A DNA stretch of 64,000 bases from Moringa oleifera (Eukaryota; Streptophyta; Magnoliopsida; Brassicales; Moringaceae): positions 5,461,001-5,525,000 of the forward strand of contig JAJFZO010000191.1 of assembly GCA_021397835.1 (NCBI GenBank), given 5' to 3'. The notes below the pieces were generated by a model. The model was not told the origin of the DNA. It saw only the letters and a list, made by a program, of their open reading frames with translations, and did no database searches. The position numbers and the translations under genes were made by a program. Below, piece by piece: positions 12,050-22,519 of this stretch (positions are counted from its first letter, which is position 1; every line of letters begins with the position of its first letter).

Positions 12050-12480
12050 TAAGGTGTAAAAAGCAATAAGGCGGAAAGCAACGTACTTAGGCCATAAGAA
12101 GCTAAAAAGGTAAACCACAAACCACCCAAACTCAAAATAGTCAAAAAGGCAAGTTACAAGGTACTAAAGTCGTAATAAGCTTAAAAGGCAGATCACAAGG
12201 TATCCAAGCTTTAAAAAAGATAAAATTCAAGCTAAAAAGTGTCCAAGCCACATGTCATAAAATACCTAGGCTATAGGTCACAAATCACTCAGACCATTAA
12301 CCATAAAACACTAAATCCATAAGTCATAAGGTGCTTAGACCATAGATCATGAAATACTTAGACTGTAATTCCCAAAGTGCTAAGATCTTAAGGTGTTCAG
12401 AATGTAGACTATAAAACATTCAGATAGTGGACTACAAAGCACTCAAGCTGTAGGTCGATCGTAAGATACTTAAGCTACAA
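12050..12480 (+). repeat. Degenerate minisatellite of about 25-35 bp units
   Basis: Imperfect units built around AGGTCACAAxxTxCTxAGACC-like words recur many times with variable spacing, in the internal region of the LTR element. Units have drifted and no long perfect copies remain. The function is unknown; such arrays are common in the non-coding part of gypsy elements. Confidence 0.55.
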
Positions 12481-13414
12481 AAAGCTAAAACAACGATTTA
12501 TAGGTATGTATGCCACTAGAAGCCAAGAAGATGTAAAAAAAGCAAAAATTCTCTTAGTAAAGTCAAGTTGCCAAAAGGTTTCAAGAGTGCAATGTAAAAA
12601 TGGCAAGCCTAAGGACTCAATCTGCAAGTAAGAATCATCAAGGTATTAACAAAATTTTAGCTAGGTGTTAAAAAAAAAGATAGTGGGATAATAGAGTCAT
12701 TGATTTGGTCAAGTTAGTAGCTCGAGTTATTGACCTGATTGAGTCAACAAGGAAATGGATTCTCTTTTAAAAAAGGTGAAAAAATTAAGAATGAAAAATA
12801 TAGTAAAAAATAATTTTATAGGAGAAAAAGATAAAAATGATTCAGTAACTTAGTAAATTAAATGAGCTAGCAATTGAGAGAACCATAACTTGCTTTTATT
12901 ACTGGGTAGCTTGCTTTCATTAGAAGTAAGCTAATGCGTAGCTTATCTTTAAAAAATAATAAAAGGAAAAAAGGAAAAGATGTGTGATTTGAAAACATGG
13001 TAGAATGAAAGGAGAGACAAAAATATTTATAATACAAAAAGCTTTTGATTTTATTATTATTTTACCTTTCATCACAAAAATAAGAATCCTTTTTTTGGCA
13101 AAACATTAGGCTCATTTCAACTGCAAGGAAAAAGGAAAAGTGGTTGCCAGCTTTTTTGAGTCACAGCAAATTAAAAAGCACTATAGATTTTTCAAGCTAT
13201 TGCGGACTCTCGAAGTGATTATGGACTCATCCTAATCATAAAATGAGGTAAGTAGTTGAGGGATCATTCACATAATGAAAGGAGTATGTAGATTCATTCT
13301 AACAATAAGAAAACTCATTGCATTCTCACTCTAGTTAAAATAAAAGAGTTTGTCATAGTCAACACTTCTATTTACTCTTTTCATTGAAGCACGTCAAAAT
13401 CGACTCAATCAACT

Positions 13415-13430
13415 AAAAGAATGGGAGATT
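13415..13430 (+). other. Polypurine-tract-like sequence before the middle LTR
   Basis: AAAAGAATGGGAGA lies immediately upstream of the LTR-like start TGATATGAC at 13433. This is where the plus-strand primer of an LTR retrotransposon is expected. A similar tract (AAAGGAATAAGGGA) precedes the right LTR at 15931. Confidence 0.5.
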
Positions 13431-13432
13431 TT

Positions 13433-13967
13433 TGATATGACTAAATATTAATTATATCTAACACACCCAAGAAACCCAACAAGGATTCAACCAAATTTGT
13501 GATGCCTTCTAATAAAACATACCTTTAACTTAAGAATAATAAAAAACCAGAGCATCAAATAGTTTCAGTAATGTTAGAGTGGTATATGACTCGATATCAG
13601 CAAGAAAAGGGTTAGAGCGTCAACATAATAGCAATGTGATTTATGAGGTCCTATGATACTATGATATCCTACAAACAAGTAGGTGTTAAAAGATCAAGAG
13701 CCAATGACCTTGTCTAATGCTTGGTCCAGTCATACTAAGCCAAAATGATCACAATACCCTTCGTCATAATAATAAAAAGAGGACTCCATATGTATCTCAT
13801 CCAATACTCATAATCAACCTCCATCAAATTAGCTAGTGATTTATGCATAATTTCCATCATTCTTTTATTTTGCAAATTTCCATCGATTCATTCATCATCT
13901 ATCATTGCTTGGAGATCCCTCTTTACGTATCTATAATATATTATTTAAAATTTTTAGGATAAAATAA
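13433..13967 (+). repeat. Third, diverged LTR-like block
   Basis: It starts TGATATGAC after a polypurine tract and ends near GGAGATCCCTCTTTACGT...AAAATTTTTAGG, which corresponds to AGATCCCTCTCCATGTG...AAAATTTTTAGG at the end of the first LTR. The central TATAAA-like and CCATATGTAT words also correspond. Overall identity to the outer LTRs is lower than between the outer two. The right boundary is approximate. Confidence 0.6.
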
Positions 13968-15930
13968 ATAAATTTTTTAGATTGCAATAAAAAAACAAAA
14001 AAAAAATAAGTTTTTGAAATTTACTCAACCGATGTGAACCAAGACAAGCATGATCGCTTTGTCGATGGTTTTACTTTAAACATAACTAGTATCAATGAGA
14101 AGTGAGATGTTATATGCAAGTCAAAAGTGGTCTAATACTGCCTTATGTAGCATGCTCATCGATGTTGGCCATATCATGCTTTAAAGGTTGTATCTCTTCA
14201 AACTAACTAGAGACAAAAATACTCGATAAAGTTTTAAGCTTGGTTACGATAGTAGATGAACTTGACAATAAAGAAAAAAGAGTTAACAAAATTGTAACAA
14301 AAGAAAATTATAAAAACAAATAAAGGGATGAAAGATTGACTAGTAACCCTCGCCGTATCATCTAAAGAAAAAGAACAAAGAGACCAAAGGGTTAAGACCA
14401 CTTAGCAAGAGTTGGTTTATAAACTTGAACTAATATAGCTTAGTCACATGCCTTCTCAAGACTAATAGTAAGATGATCTTGGAGGCTTTTAAAAAGTTTC
14501 TAATTATAGGGAACAAAAAGGAATAGGTCTTTCTTTAAAAAATAAGTTTGTTTCCCACTCGAGCTGCAATTGGATAACTCAACCTAAGAAATAAATAAAA
14601 ATTTTCTATTTCAATAATTTAGATCATAAGAGGGAGGCCCAAAGATCCTATAATGCTATCTAGAGATAAAGAAACACCACTCAAGATAAGAGCCTTTAGA
14701 TAAAAAAATTTAGCAAACACATCAATGGGATAAGACTCAAAACTGGCCATGGTAATAGCCTTTAGATACTTGACTATAGAATACTAGCTTTTAGGCATAA
14801 GCTGGAAAAGGGAAATACGAAAAATATGAATAAGGTCCCACAGAAATTAAAGGTAAGAAGCTTAACATTGGTAACTAAAGACTCTTCATAAACATAGAGA
14901 CAATGCTTATGAAAGACGTAAACTCTATCTTATGGGCAGAAGATACATAGAGAAAAACTCGTTAAACTCATCTTGATACCTAAGGGACTTAAAAAGAGCA
15001 AGAGTAACAATAAAGAAAAAAGAAATGATGATGAAGAGTTCATTCATGACTTGACAAAGATGTAAGACAAAGAGAAAGAGGGAAGCTTACCAAAAAACTA
15101 GAAAAGTTTAAGATAGTGAAATGGGATGGGAGAAAGAAGAGGATCTTATAAGTTTGACCACCTAGTTATTATTGGTCACGTGACAACAACTTGACCAAGG
15201 AAGCTAAAAAGGTTAACACGAGGCACAAAGCAATCACAGTCACCATAATCACTTTTTGGTTGTCATAGTCATCAAATCTTATAAAACACGAGGTGTTATA
15301 TTATCATGATTATCAAATCTAACAAAATAAGAGATGTCATATCATGAAGTTCCTCAAATCTTGCAAAACATGAGTAGTCATACTATCATAGCCATCAAAT
15401 CTCATGCAACATGAGACAATAGATGATGATAAAAAATGATGAGCTTGAGAACATATGAGAAAATTACACATTTATTGAGACATGGGGTCCAAAGAAATAA
15501 ATAAAAATAATAAGGCAAAATCATGAGCTGACCTTATCCATAAAAGTAACCTTGCAAATTGGCCTTGTCCACAAGAGTGATCTTGTGGATTGACCTTATT
15601 TATAAGAGTAAGATTACAGACTAGCCTCATTTGTAAGAGCAACCATGCAAATTGATCTTATCCGTATAGACAAACTTGCAGACTTATGTCATCCATGAAG
15701 TCAAGTCAATGGATCGGTGACAATAAAAAAAAAGCAAATTCATGAACTAGTTCCAAAAGGAGAACCGTGGACTAGTTTAACCTTGAAATCAAAATTTATA
15801 GACTCGCCAAGCGTGACCAAGCCTACACACTATTAATCCACCACTATGAAATTCGAAGAGCACCAAAATCTATTCCTTAAAGTCAAAGAATTCTAAATCC
15901 ACTCCTTTTACTAAAGGAATAAGGGACTTC
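13968..15930. other. Internal region between middle and right LTR, non-coding
   Basis: No open frame or protein domain was recognised on either strand. From about 15230 to 15420 a degenerate unit with CATCAAATCTxxxAAAACATGAG recurs. From about 15520 to 15690 a unit of roughly 40 bases (TTGCAAATTGxCCTTxTCCATAAGAGT-like) recurs four to five times. The sequence is adenine-rich and looks like relic retrotransposon interior. Confidence 0.5.
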
Positions 15931-16437
15931 TAATATTGCTATACCTAGGTTGGGCTTTGTAGTCCATAGTAAATGGACCGAAATGGTTCAACCCATCAAA
16001 AGGCACACTTTTTAGGAAAGTAAAGTAAACAATAAAGCTGAATGGGTTAAACCATAGATGATTTATGTTAGCAAAGACGATGTTGAACTGCCAAGTTAAC
16101 TGTCGCATAGTCAACGAAAGCTTATGATATATTAAAGACTAGAAAACAAGACAATGTTAGAGAGGTTAGAAAATCACTACAAGGATGGGGTTAACATTTC
16201 ACTTATCAAAGATAAGGCAAGTCGTACCATACCTTCAATGACTAATGTAACCCCCTTACATGGCTATATAAAGACGACCGCATGTATGCTTGATCCAAGC
16301 TATCTAAACCCATAACCAAACTTTGTGAAATTAACCACTAAGTACTTGAGCACTGAAGGGGACACTAGTCATAACCTCTTAACCGTTCCTTTGTTTACAA
16401 ATTCCCATTGGTTATCCACAATTTTTAGGTAGCATCA
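15931..16437 (+). repeat. 3' LTR with unoccupied hAT target site
   Basis: This 507-base copy aligns with the first LTR along its length, including a promoter-like CTATATAAAG at about 16265-16275. It holds AACAATAAAGCTGA where the first LTR holds the hAT insertion, which supports the reading that the left LTR was split. Confidence 0.78.
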
Positions 16438-18973
16438 AAATTAAATCATAATTTACTTACTAATTTGATCGAAATCAAATATTTTTTTAATAATTTTGAA
16501 AAACTAAATTTTTTAAAAAGACTAATAAATTTTATATTATATTTTGAGCTTATTGTTTAAATTTGAATAATTTTTTATTTATAAATTATTATTTTTTAAT
16601 TCTTAACCGTAAAAAATTTGTTAGTTTGAATTTTTTTATAATCATGAAATATTTTAAATTAAAATTTATTATAAAATTTTTTTAGTTTTTTAAAAATTTT
16701 ATATAATTTAATTTAGTTTAAATTAATAGATGAAAATTTAATTGATAAAATCAAAGTTTTTGTGCATTAAAGTTTAAATCTATAAAAATTGACATGCATA
16801 ATTGTTTTTCAAAATAAATAAATAAGCATTCAATGGCTTGACAGAAGGTGAATATTAGTTCCAACTAAGGAACAGGTGCACGCTTGGGCTCCATGGCTGG
16901 CCCTGAGCACGAGTCACGAGGAGGAGACAAAGATACTCGAATCAAACCAGGGAACAGCCAACGCACCATGCAACCCAAGCTCCCAGGAGCCAAAAATGGT
17001 CTGTCATTACCGCTAATCAACACTTTTGTTGAAGAAGTTAATTACCCACAAATTATCATCATCCCTTCCAAATCCAATTTGATGTGATACTTCCAAAGTG
17101 TATTTTCATGCCTCAAACCAACAACCAACCTTCTTCACCATGATTCTCTCTTTCTCTTTCTAATTAAGAAAAAAAAAACCAAAAACCAAAATAAAAAAAG
17201 GCAAATTAAATATCAAATTTAAACAAATTATTAACTAACAAATCATTTTTCATAAATTTAAAAATAAACAATATTTATAATACAGTTAAAATTACAACAA
17301 TGACCCGGTTGCTTGAGCAAAATCTAAAGACACTTGGAAAGGAAAGGGATGAAGAAGTGAGAAAGGGGGGGAGATGGTAATAATGCGATGCTAGCTGCTG
17401 TCTTCAAAGATAGTCCCTACCAATCTAATTTTTCTTACAACTTGGCCCACCCAACTCATCATTCAATGCCCTTTTCTTTTCCTCCTCAGATGTTTTTGTT
17501 TCATGAATCGTCACCACCCCCAATTCATCTCTTCGCTTTGGATTCAAATGTCAAATCATTCTATCCTTTTTCCTATACCTTTACTTCCCACTTAAGTATG
17601 TATCATCCACCCATTTAATTAACCAAATTAAAAAACACAACTTAATTAATCAACAATTTGAATCTTTTTAGACTAGCCATTCACTTTTATAGATTGCATG
17701 GTCAAAATCTCAAATTTTATTTGTTTTTTAATTTAAACACCAAAATTTTAATTAATTTAATTTTACATCTAATGTTTTTACTTAATTTAAATTAAATTAA
17801 ATTTTTTAAAAATATTTTAATTATTGAAATACTTCAAAAATGATACAAATAAATTATACATTTTATAGTGACTTGATTTTTTAAATTTGAATACTTTTTT
17901 ACTCATGAGTTATTTTTAATATTTAAAAAATTATAAAATTTATTTTGATTATAAATTGATTATTTTTATAAAAAAACTTAGGTTAAATTTTATTGGATAA
18001 ATTTTTAATTTAAATATTTTTAATTTTTATGTTTTTAAACGAAGGGTTAAAATTGAACTAAATTAAATATTAAATTTAAAATTGAAGCAATTGATACTTT
18101 GATGTGAAAATTAAATTGCCATTTAATTTGATATTTGCCCCACATTATATTTGATATTTGGAAATTAACTAAAGCAAAAAGGATTAATTGGGTTGGTCCA
18201 CTATACCCTACCCAATAAACATAATTAATCAGTCCTTTAAACATGATTAAATCTCCTCTAATCATCATAGAAGATCTATGTACATTAACAAACAAATCTT
18301 TTATATGGAAAACTCGGGAAACCACTGAATAAACCTTGTACTACTGTTAGAAGCAGATCAGGATCTGCGATGGTGTCTGCCTTGTATTCCTCTCCGAACG
18401 AGGCCCACATGTGACGACAGAGGATACAGAAGGAGCTTTGAGGCAAATTTACCAAAAGAACAACGTACAGATGGCTCTTCAGCGAAATTTCCATAAAGAA
18501 AGAAGGGGAAAGAGAAGGAAATGGAAATCAGAGACCTGAAAATTAATGTGTGGATCTTCTCTAAATAAATATTAGGCCCATACGCAAAGCAACTCCATAA
18601 TATTTCAGCCATTTTGAAGCCGGAAATCACTCTCACTATACAGAACCGACAAATATTCCTTCTTCCTAACTTTGTCACTTTCTGTGCTCTCTCTCTCTCT
18701 CTCAATATTTTGGTGCATTTTCTCACGAACCAAACAGAAACAACCAAAACCCTGATTCTAAAATTCCCATGTCTTTCATCTACTCTTTGTCTCACTCACT
18801 ATAATCTCCATAGGCAGAACAGCCAACTTCAAAGCCGCCTTAGTAACCTGATGAGCGTAAGAACTTAAAACAATGCAGTTCTCTTCTCATCAACTTCTCT
18901 AACCAAAAACCCATCGAGTAAAACCATTTCTACCATATTTTCTTTGCATCGAAATAAAAAGAAAAATAAAAGG
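16438..18973. other. AT-rich intergenic DNA and ABHD17 upstream region
   Basis: The stretches at about 16440-16800 and 17690-18160 are very AT-rich, with the runs of AAATTTTTTAAAA-type words also seen near 28500-30000 and 51850-52200, so they may be one dispersed repeat family. ORFs at 16884-17087, 17388-17618 and 18047-18795 show no family resemblance. The end of the stretch holds the probable ABHD17 promoter and 5' UTR, with a CT microsatellite near 18690-18703. Confidence 0.45.
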
Positions 18974-20939
18974 ATGGGCACTGCAACATCGTCCATGGCG
19001 GCGAAATTCGCGTTCTTCCCTCCAAACCCGCCATCGTACACCGTGATCATGGACGAATCAAGCGGGAAGATGAGGATCTCAGATGTTCACCAGAGGGCGA
19101 ACGTCGACGTGCTGAAGCTTATTACCAAGAAAGGGAATGAGATTGTGGTCATGTACGTGAAGAACCCATCAGCCTCACTCACCGTTCTCTACTCTCATGG
19201 AAACGCCGCTGATCTTGGCCAGATGTACCATATTTTCACTGAGCTCAGTGTTCACCTTAATGTTAACCTTATGGGGTCAGGAAAAAACCTTGGCTAAATA
19301 TGTTTCGGGGATCAATTTTGCTTAGTTTTGACAACAAAATAGTTCATATATATATACACACACATATATATATATATATCTAAAATTGGTGAGGATCAAT
19401 GTTATTTTTTGTGCTGATATGCAGGTACGATTACTCAGGCTATGGACAGTCTTCCGGAAAGGTATTTTCCTCTCTGATGTCCGTTCAATTGTACTGTAAG
19501 TTCAAGATTTATTGCAAAACTGGTGATCAAATCAGACCCAACATGCTTCAGCACGTGTAAATGTCTGAGAATCAGGAAGTCAAAGGCGAGAGAAAAACTT
19601 TGACTTTTGCTGATCTTCAGCTTTCCTCATTATGTTCTCATTGAAAAATTTCTTCTTTTCACCTGGATGTAGCACAAACAGACATCTTGAGATTGGTGGA
19701 TCATGTTGTAAATTAATGTTCAGTAGGCTTAGTCACCAATCTTTCTTTTTGATATCTTAATGGGTGATGCTTGTCGGCAAATTAGCCAAGTGAGCAGGAT
19801 ACATACGCAGACATCGAGGCTGCTTACAAATGCCTTGAAGAAACCTATGGAGTGAAAGAGGAAGACGTCATATTGTATGGCCAGTCAGTGGGAAGTGGAC
19901 CTGCTCTGGAATTAGCCACCCGTTTGCCTCAACTGAGGGCTGTAATTCTCCACAGTCCAATTCTGTCTGGCCTGCGTGTCATGTACCCAGTGAAGCGAAC
20001 ATTCTGGTTTGATATCTACAAGGTTTCTCCTCCAGAATTATGCTATACCCGGAGAAGCAACTAAAGCTTTATTTGTCTAACGTGTTAGATTTTGTTGTTC
20101 TGTCTTAAGAGGTACCCTTTGGTTTGTGTTGCAGAACATTGATAAAATTCCTCTAGTGGCCTGCCCAGTTCTGGTGATTCATGTGAGTGCTTTTGCCCTT
20201 TTAGCTATATAGTGAATCGAGTAGTAAATGAACTGGAGCATGTTCTGCTGAATTCTCCACGGCTACAAATCAACTCATCTCTATAATACTACCAAGTTTA
20301 CAATGTACTTTGAGCTTAACTAACACTAAGTTTCTTTGTCTCTTCTATGAAATGGTTTTGTAAAGTCAAGATGATCATAGCCTGAATATCCCTGGGAACC
20401 TTTCTGATTGTTTCATCTCATTTTGTTGGTTTTGTTTTTTTATTTTTAATTGAATGTAACAGTGCTCCTGCTGGTTGTAGGGAACTGAGGATGACATTGT
20501 TGATTTTTCTCATGGGAAGCAGTTATGGGAACTGTGTAAGGAGAAGTATGAGCCCTTGTGGCTTAAAGGAGGAAACCACTGTAACTTGGAGCTCTTCCCT
20601 GAATACTTAAGGCATCTGCAGAATTTCATATCAGCTATTGAGAAACTACCTCGTCTTCGAAGTGCTCCTGAAGAAAGCAAAGAGCAAGTGGAGAATCCTG
20701 TGAAGACCACAGATAACAGCAAGGAGAAGTCAAGGCCAAGCACAGACCAGAGAGAGAAGGCTAGGCCCAGTACTGGGCAGAGAGAAAAATCTAGGCTAAG
20801 CACTGACAGCAGAGAGAAATCAAGAGCAAGTACTGATAGAAGGGAGAAATCAAGGAAGAGCCTGGATCGTTCGGGGAAGGCAAGGAACACCTTGGATCAG
20901 ACAGAAAGAGCCAGGAACAGCTTTGACCGGTCAGTATAA
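18974..20939 (+). CDS. ABHD17-like alpha/beta hydrolase (putative protein depalmitoylase)
   Basis: Five exons are inferred: 18974-19275, 19425-19461 (37 bases), 19786-20022, 20135-20182 and 20481-20939, giving 360 residues. The fold is a serine hydrolase: [11 protein letters not shown] (oxyanion region) near residues 80-90, nucleophile elbow GQSVGSG with Ser147, an acidic cluster TEDDIVD near residues 210-216, and His241 in GGNHCNLE. Animal ABHD17 proteins remove palmitate from membrane proteins; plant relatives keep the same core. The N-terminus MGTATSSM has Gly2 and Ser6, fitting N-myristoylation and membrane attachment. After about residue 268 there is a basic low-complexity tail of REKSRxSTD-type repeats. 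I chose this ATG because relatives start [17 protein letters not shown], although an in-frame ATG exists at 18944. Confidence 0.9.
19349..19378. repeat. AT/AC microsatellite in ABHD17 intron 1
   Basis: A run of TA and CA dinucleotides (ATATATATACACACACATAT and onward) lies in the first intron, about 50 bases upstream of the exon 2 acceptor. Confidence 0.8.
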
Positions 20940-22395
20940 CCATCCAAGAATCCGCATTGTATCTCTTATGTGCTCTCTTTGTGACATCCTTTAACCTTAT
21001 GCTTAATTACTTATGCATGTCTAGTGTTATTGACTATTGGGATCAATAAATATTGGCAGACTGGGAGATATGGTGAGATCGGTTGGGTTGTGCAATGTTG
21101 ATTGTTTGAAGCAGGCAGCTGCAGAGGCTTGAGGTGAGGAAAAGCTTGCATTCAGGTTGTGAAGTTCCATTTCCCTGTTGGAATATTAGCCAAGAAGTGC
21201 CTGTTTTTCCAAATAACTGGCTAATATACACTTCAGTTCTATGACCTTGGTAGCTTTTTGTTTCTTTCTGCAATTCCTTTTGGTGGTCTCAGCTGAGCTG
21301 ATCCATTGAACATAGCAGATTATGGGTCTTAATTTTGTAACTAAGAGTTGCAGCTCGGTAAGAAATCTCTTTCTCCTGTTGCAACTGCATAACTCTCAGC
21401 TTTGTTACTCATTGTTGTTTGATAGCTTAGCTGGGCAAAAGAGAGGAAGTATGACTGCCTGATGGAAAGCCAAAGCATTCCAAGCACTTGTGGAGCTTGA
21501 AATAAAGTTGTTATGGCAAGGCCAAGAACTTGCACATCTACGTCATTTATCTTGCAATTCATTTAGAAATCATTTATTTTCAAGCAGATTCAATCCTGAA
21601 TTATGCCCATTGCTTCTCAGATAATAGCTCTGCTCTTAATTCCTCCCAGTGGACTTAAAACATCATCTAAATTAATGGGTTTCTTCTACCTGCTCCACAT
21701 CATTTTACGGCCAAATATTTAGTGTAAATTTGGCTTCCCTAATACTCCTAATGCTGTTTTACTGTTTTCTTGGGAGGGCATTTACTTCTAGTTTTTGTCT
21801 TTCTCACGTGAAAGATCATAATGTGAGCACTTGTCTTGCTTGACTGGAACCCCAAAGGAAGATTACTGATGACGATTCAGAAGCTTGAAATAATTTCGCA
21901 AACGAGGCATCAAACTTCCAGGCACAGCAGATTTGTGAAAACTCAAGCTGCTGTGAAAACAAAGGTTCCAATTTCCAAATTGCAAGGAAACAAAACACTC
22001 AAAATGACATAAGTCTATCTCTCTTAATAGAACCAGAGCAGAACACAGGCGTAGTGCTGAGTCAGAGCCTAAACTAAAGTACCCTCTTCCAAGGCAATGG
22101 GTAGTTTAGATTCCAGTTTGGCTGTGAGAGTAAGACATGAGGCAGGACTGTGGTACTCCTATAAAGTTGTAATATTTTCTGAATAATAATGATGATGACA
22201 GCGTTATTCTTACTCAGAGAAATAGAAACAAAGCCTGAATATTTGATTATTAAAAGAATTCAATACAAAGTCCAGATATTCAAAACTAAAATTAAAAATC
22301 ATAAGGATATTGTGGTGTGCTGAAATGGCGGCATCTAGGCCTTACAATTCCGCATGAATAACTCCAAAACAAAAGCTCCTTCCAGTGTTTGCACT

Positions 22396-22403
22396 TTCTA
22401 GAA
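22396..22403. promoter_or_regulatory. Heat-shock element upstream of HSP90C
   Basis: TTCTAGAA is a perfect inverted pair of nGAAn units, with a further TTC about 8 bases downstream, 117-124 bases upstream of the HSP90C ATG. Heat-shock factors bind such arrays. Because only two units are correctly spaced, it may be weak. Confidence 0.5.
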
Positions 22404-22436
22404 CAATCTTCTCTTCCTTAAAGGCTTAAACCCCGT

Positions 22437-22444
22437 AGGGTTTT
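22437..22444 (-). promoter_or_regulatory. Telo-box in an AAACCC/GGGTTT inverted repeat
   Basis: TAGGGTTT at 22437-22444 is the complement of the plant telo-box AAACCCTA. It forms the right half of AAACCCCGTAGGGTTT (22428-22443), an inverted repeat of six bases with a four-base centre, 75-95 bases before the HSP90C start. Telo-boxes are common in promoters of housekeeping and growth-related plant genes. Confidence 0.4.
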
Positions 22445-22519
22445 TCTATCATTTTCGCAAAATATCGCGCCCCGATATCTACTTCCTCTTTCTCCCTGCA
22501 ACTGATTATCTAGGGCTTA

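Larger units (their letters stand above)
9153..16437 (+). mobile_element. Degenerate Ty3/gypsy-type LTR retrotransposon with three LTR-like blocks
   Basis: Two direct repeats of about 510-555 bases bound this block: 9153-10310 (after subtracting the hAT insertion) and 15931-16437. They share segments such as CCAAGCTATCTAAA and ATTTTTAGGT followed by GCATCA at the right ends. A third, more diverged LTR-like block lies at 13433-13967. Purine-rich tracts precede both inner LTR starts (ending 13430 and 15930), as expected for polypurine tracts on the + strand. A gag relic follows the first LTR. I see no protease, reverse transcriptase or integrase, so it is a non-autonomous or gutted element. Many substitutions between LTRs indicate an old insertion. 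No target-site duplication was identified at 9153 or 16437. Confidence 0.8.
20940..22519. other. Intergenic region between ABHD17 and HSP90C
   Basis: It starts with the ABHD17 3' UTR and ends with the HSP90C promoter. ORFs of 60-76 codons on the minus strand at 21043-21998 have no recognisable domain. I see no transposon ends or RNA gene. Confidence 0.45.

Noticed and set aside
12050..12480. CRISPR-like array
   Set aside because: Units are degenerate and lack regular spacers, and the DNA is clearly plant nuclear. It is a decayed minisatellite.
9146..16442. 5-bp target duplication for the gypsy-like element
   Set aside because: The flanking pentamers next to 9153 and 16437 do not match convincingly, so no duplication was annotated.
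16884..17087. 67-codon + ORF starting MGSMAGPEHESRGG
   Set aside because: No domain or homologue recognised, and length is within chance expectation. It may be a gene scrap but cannot be supported.
17388..17618. 76-codon Ser/Pro/His-rich + ORF
   Set aside because: No recognisable family, no TATA or splice context, and AT-rich repeat surroundings.
20510..20890. 126-codon minus-strand ORF with repeated LDFSLLSVL
   Set aside because: It is the antisense shadow of the repetitive REKSR tail of the ABHD17-like gene.
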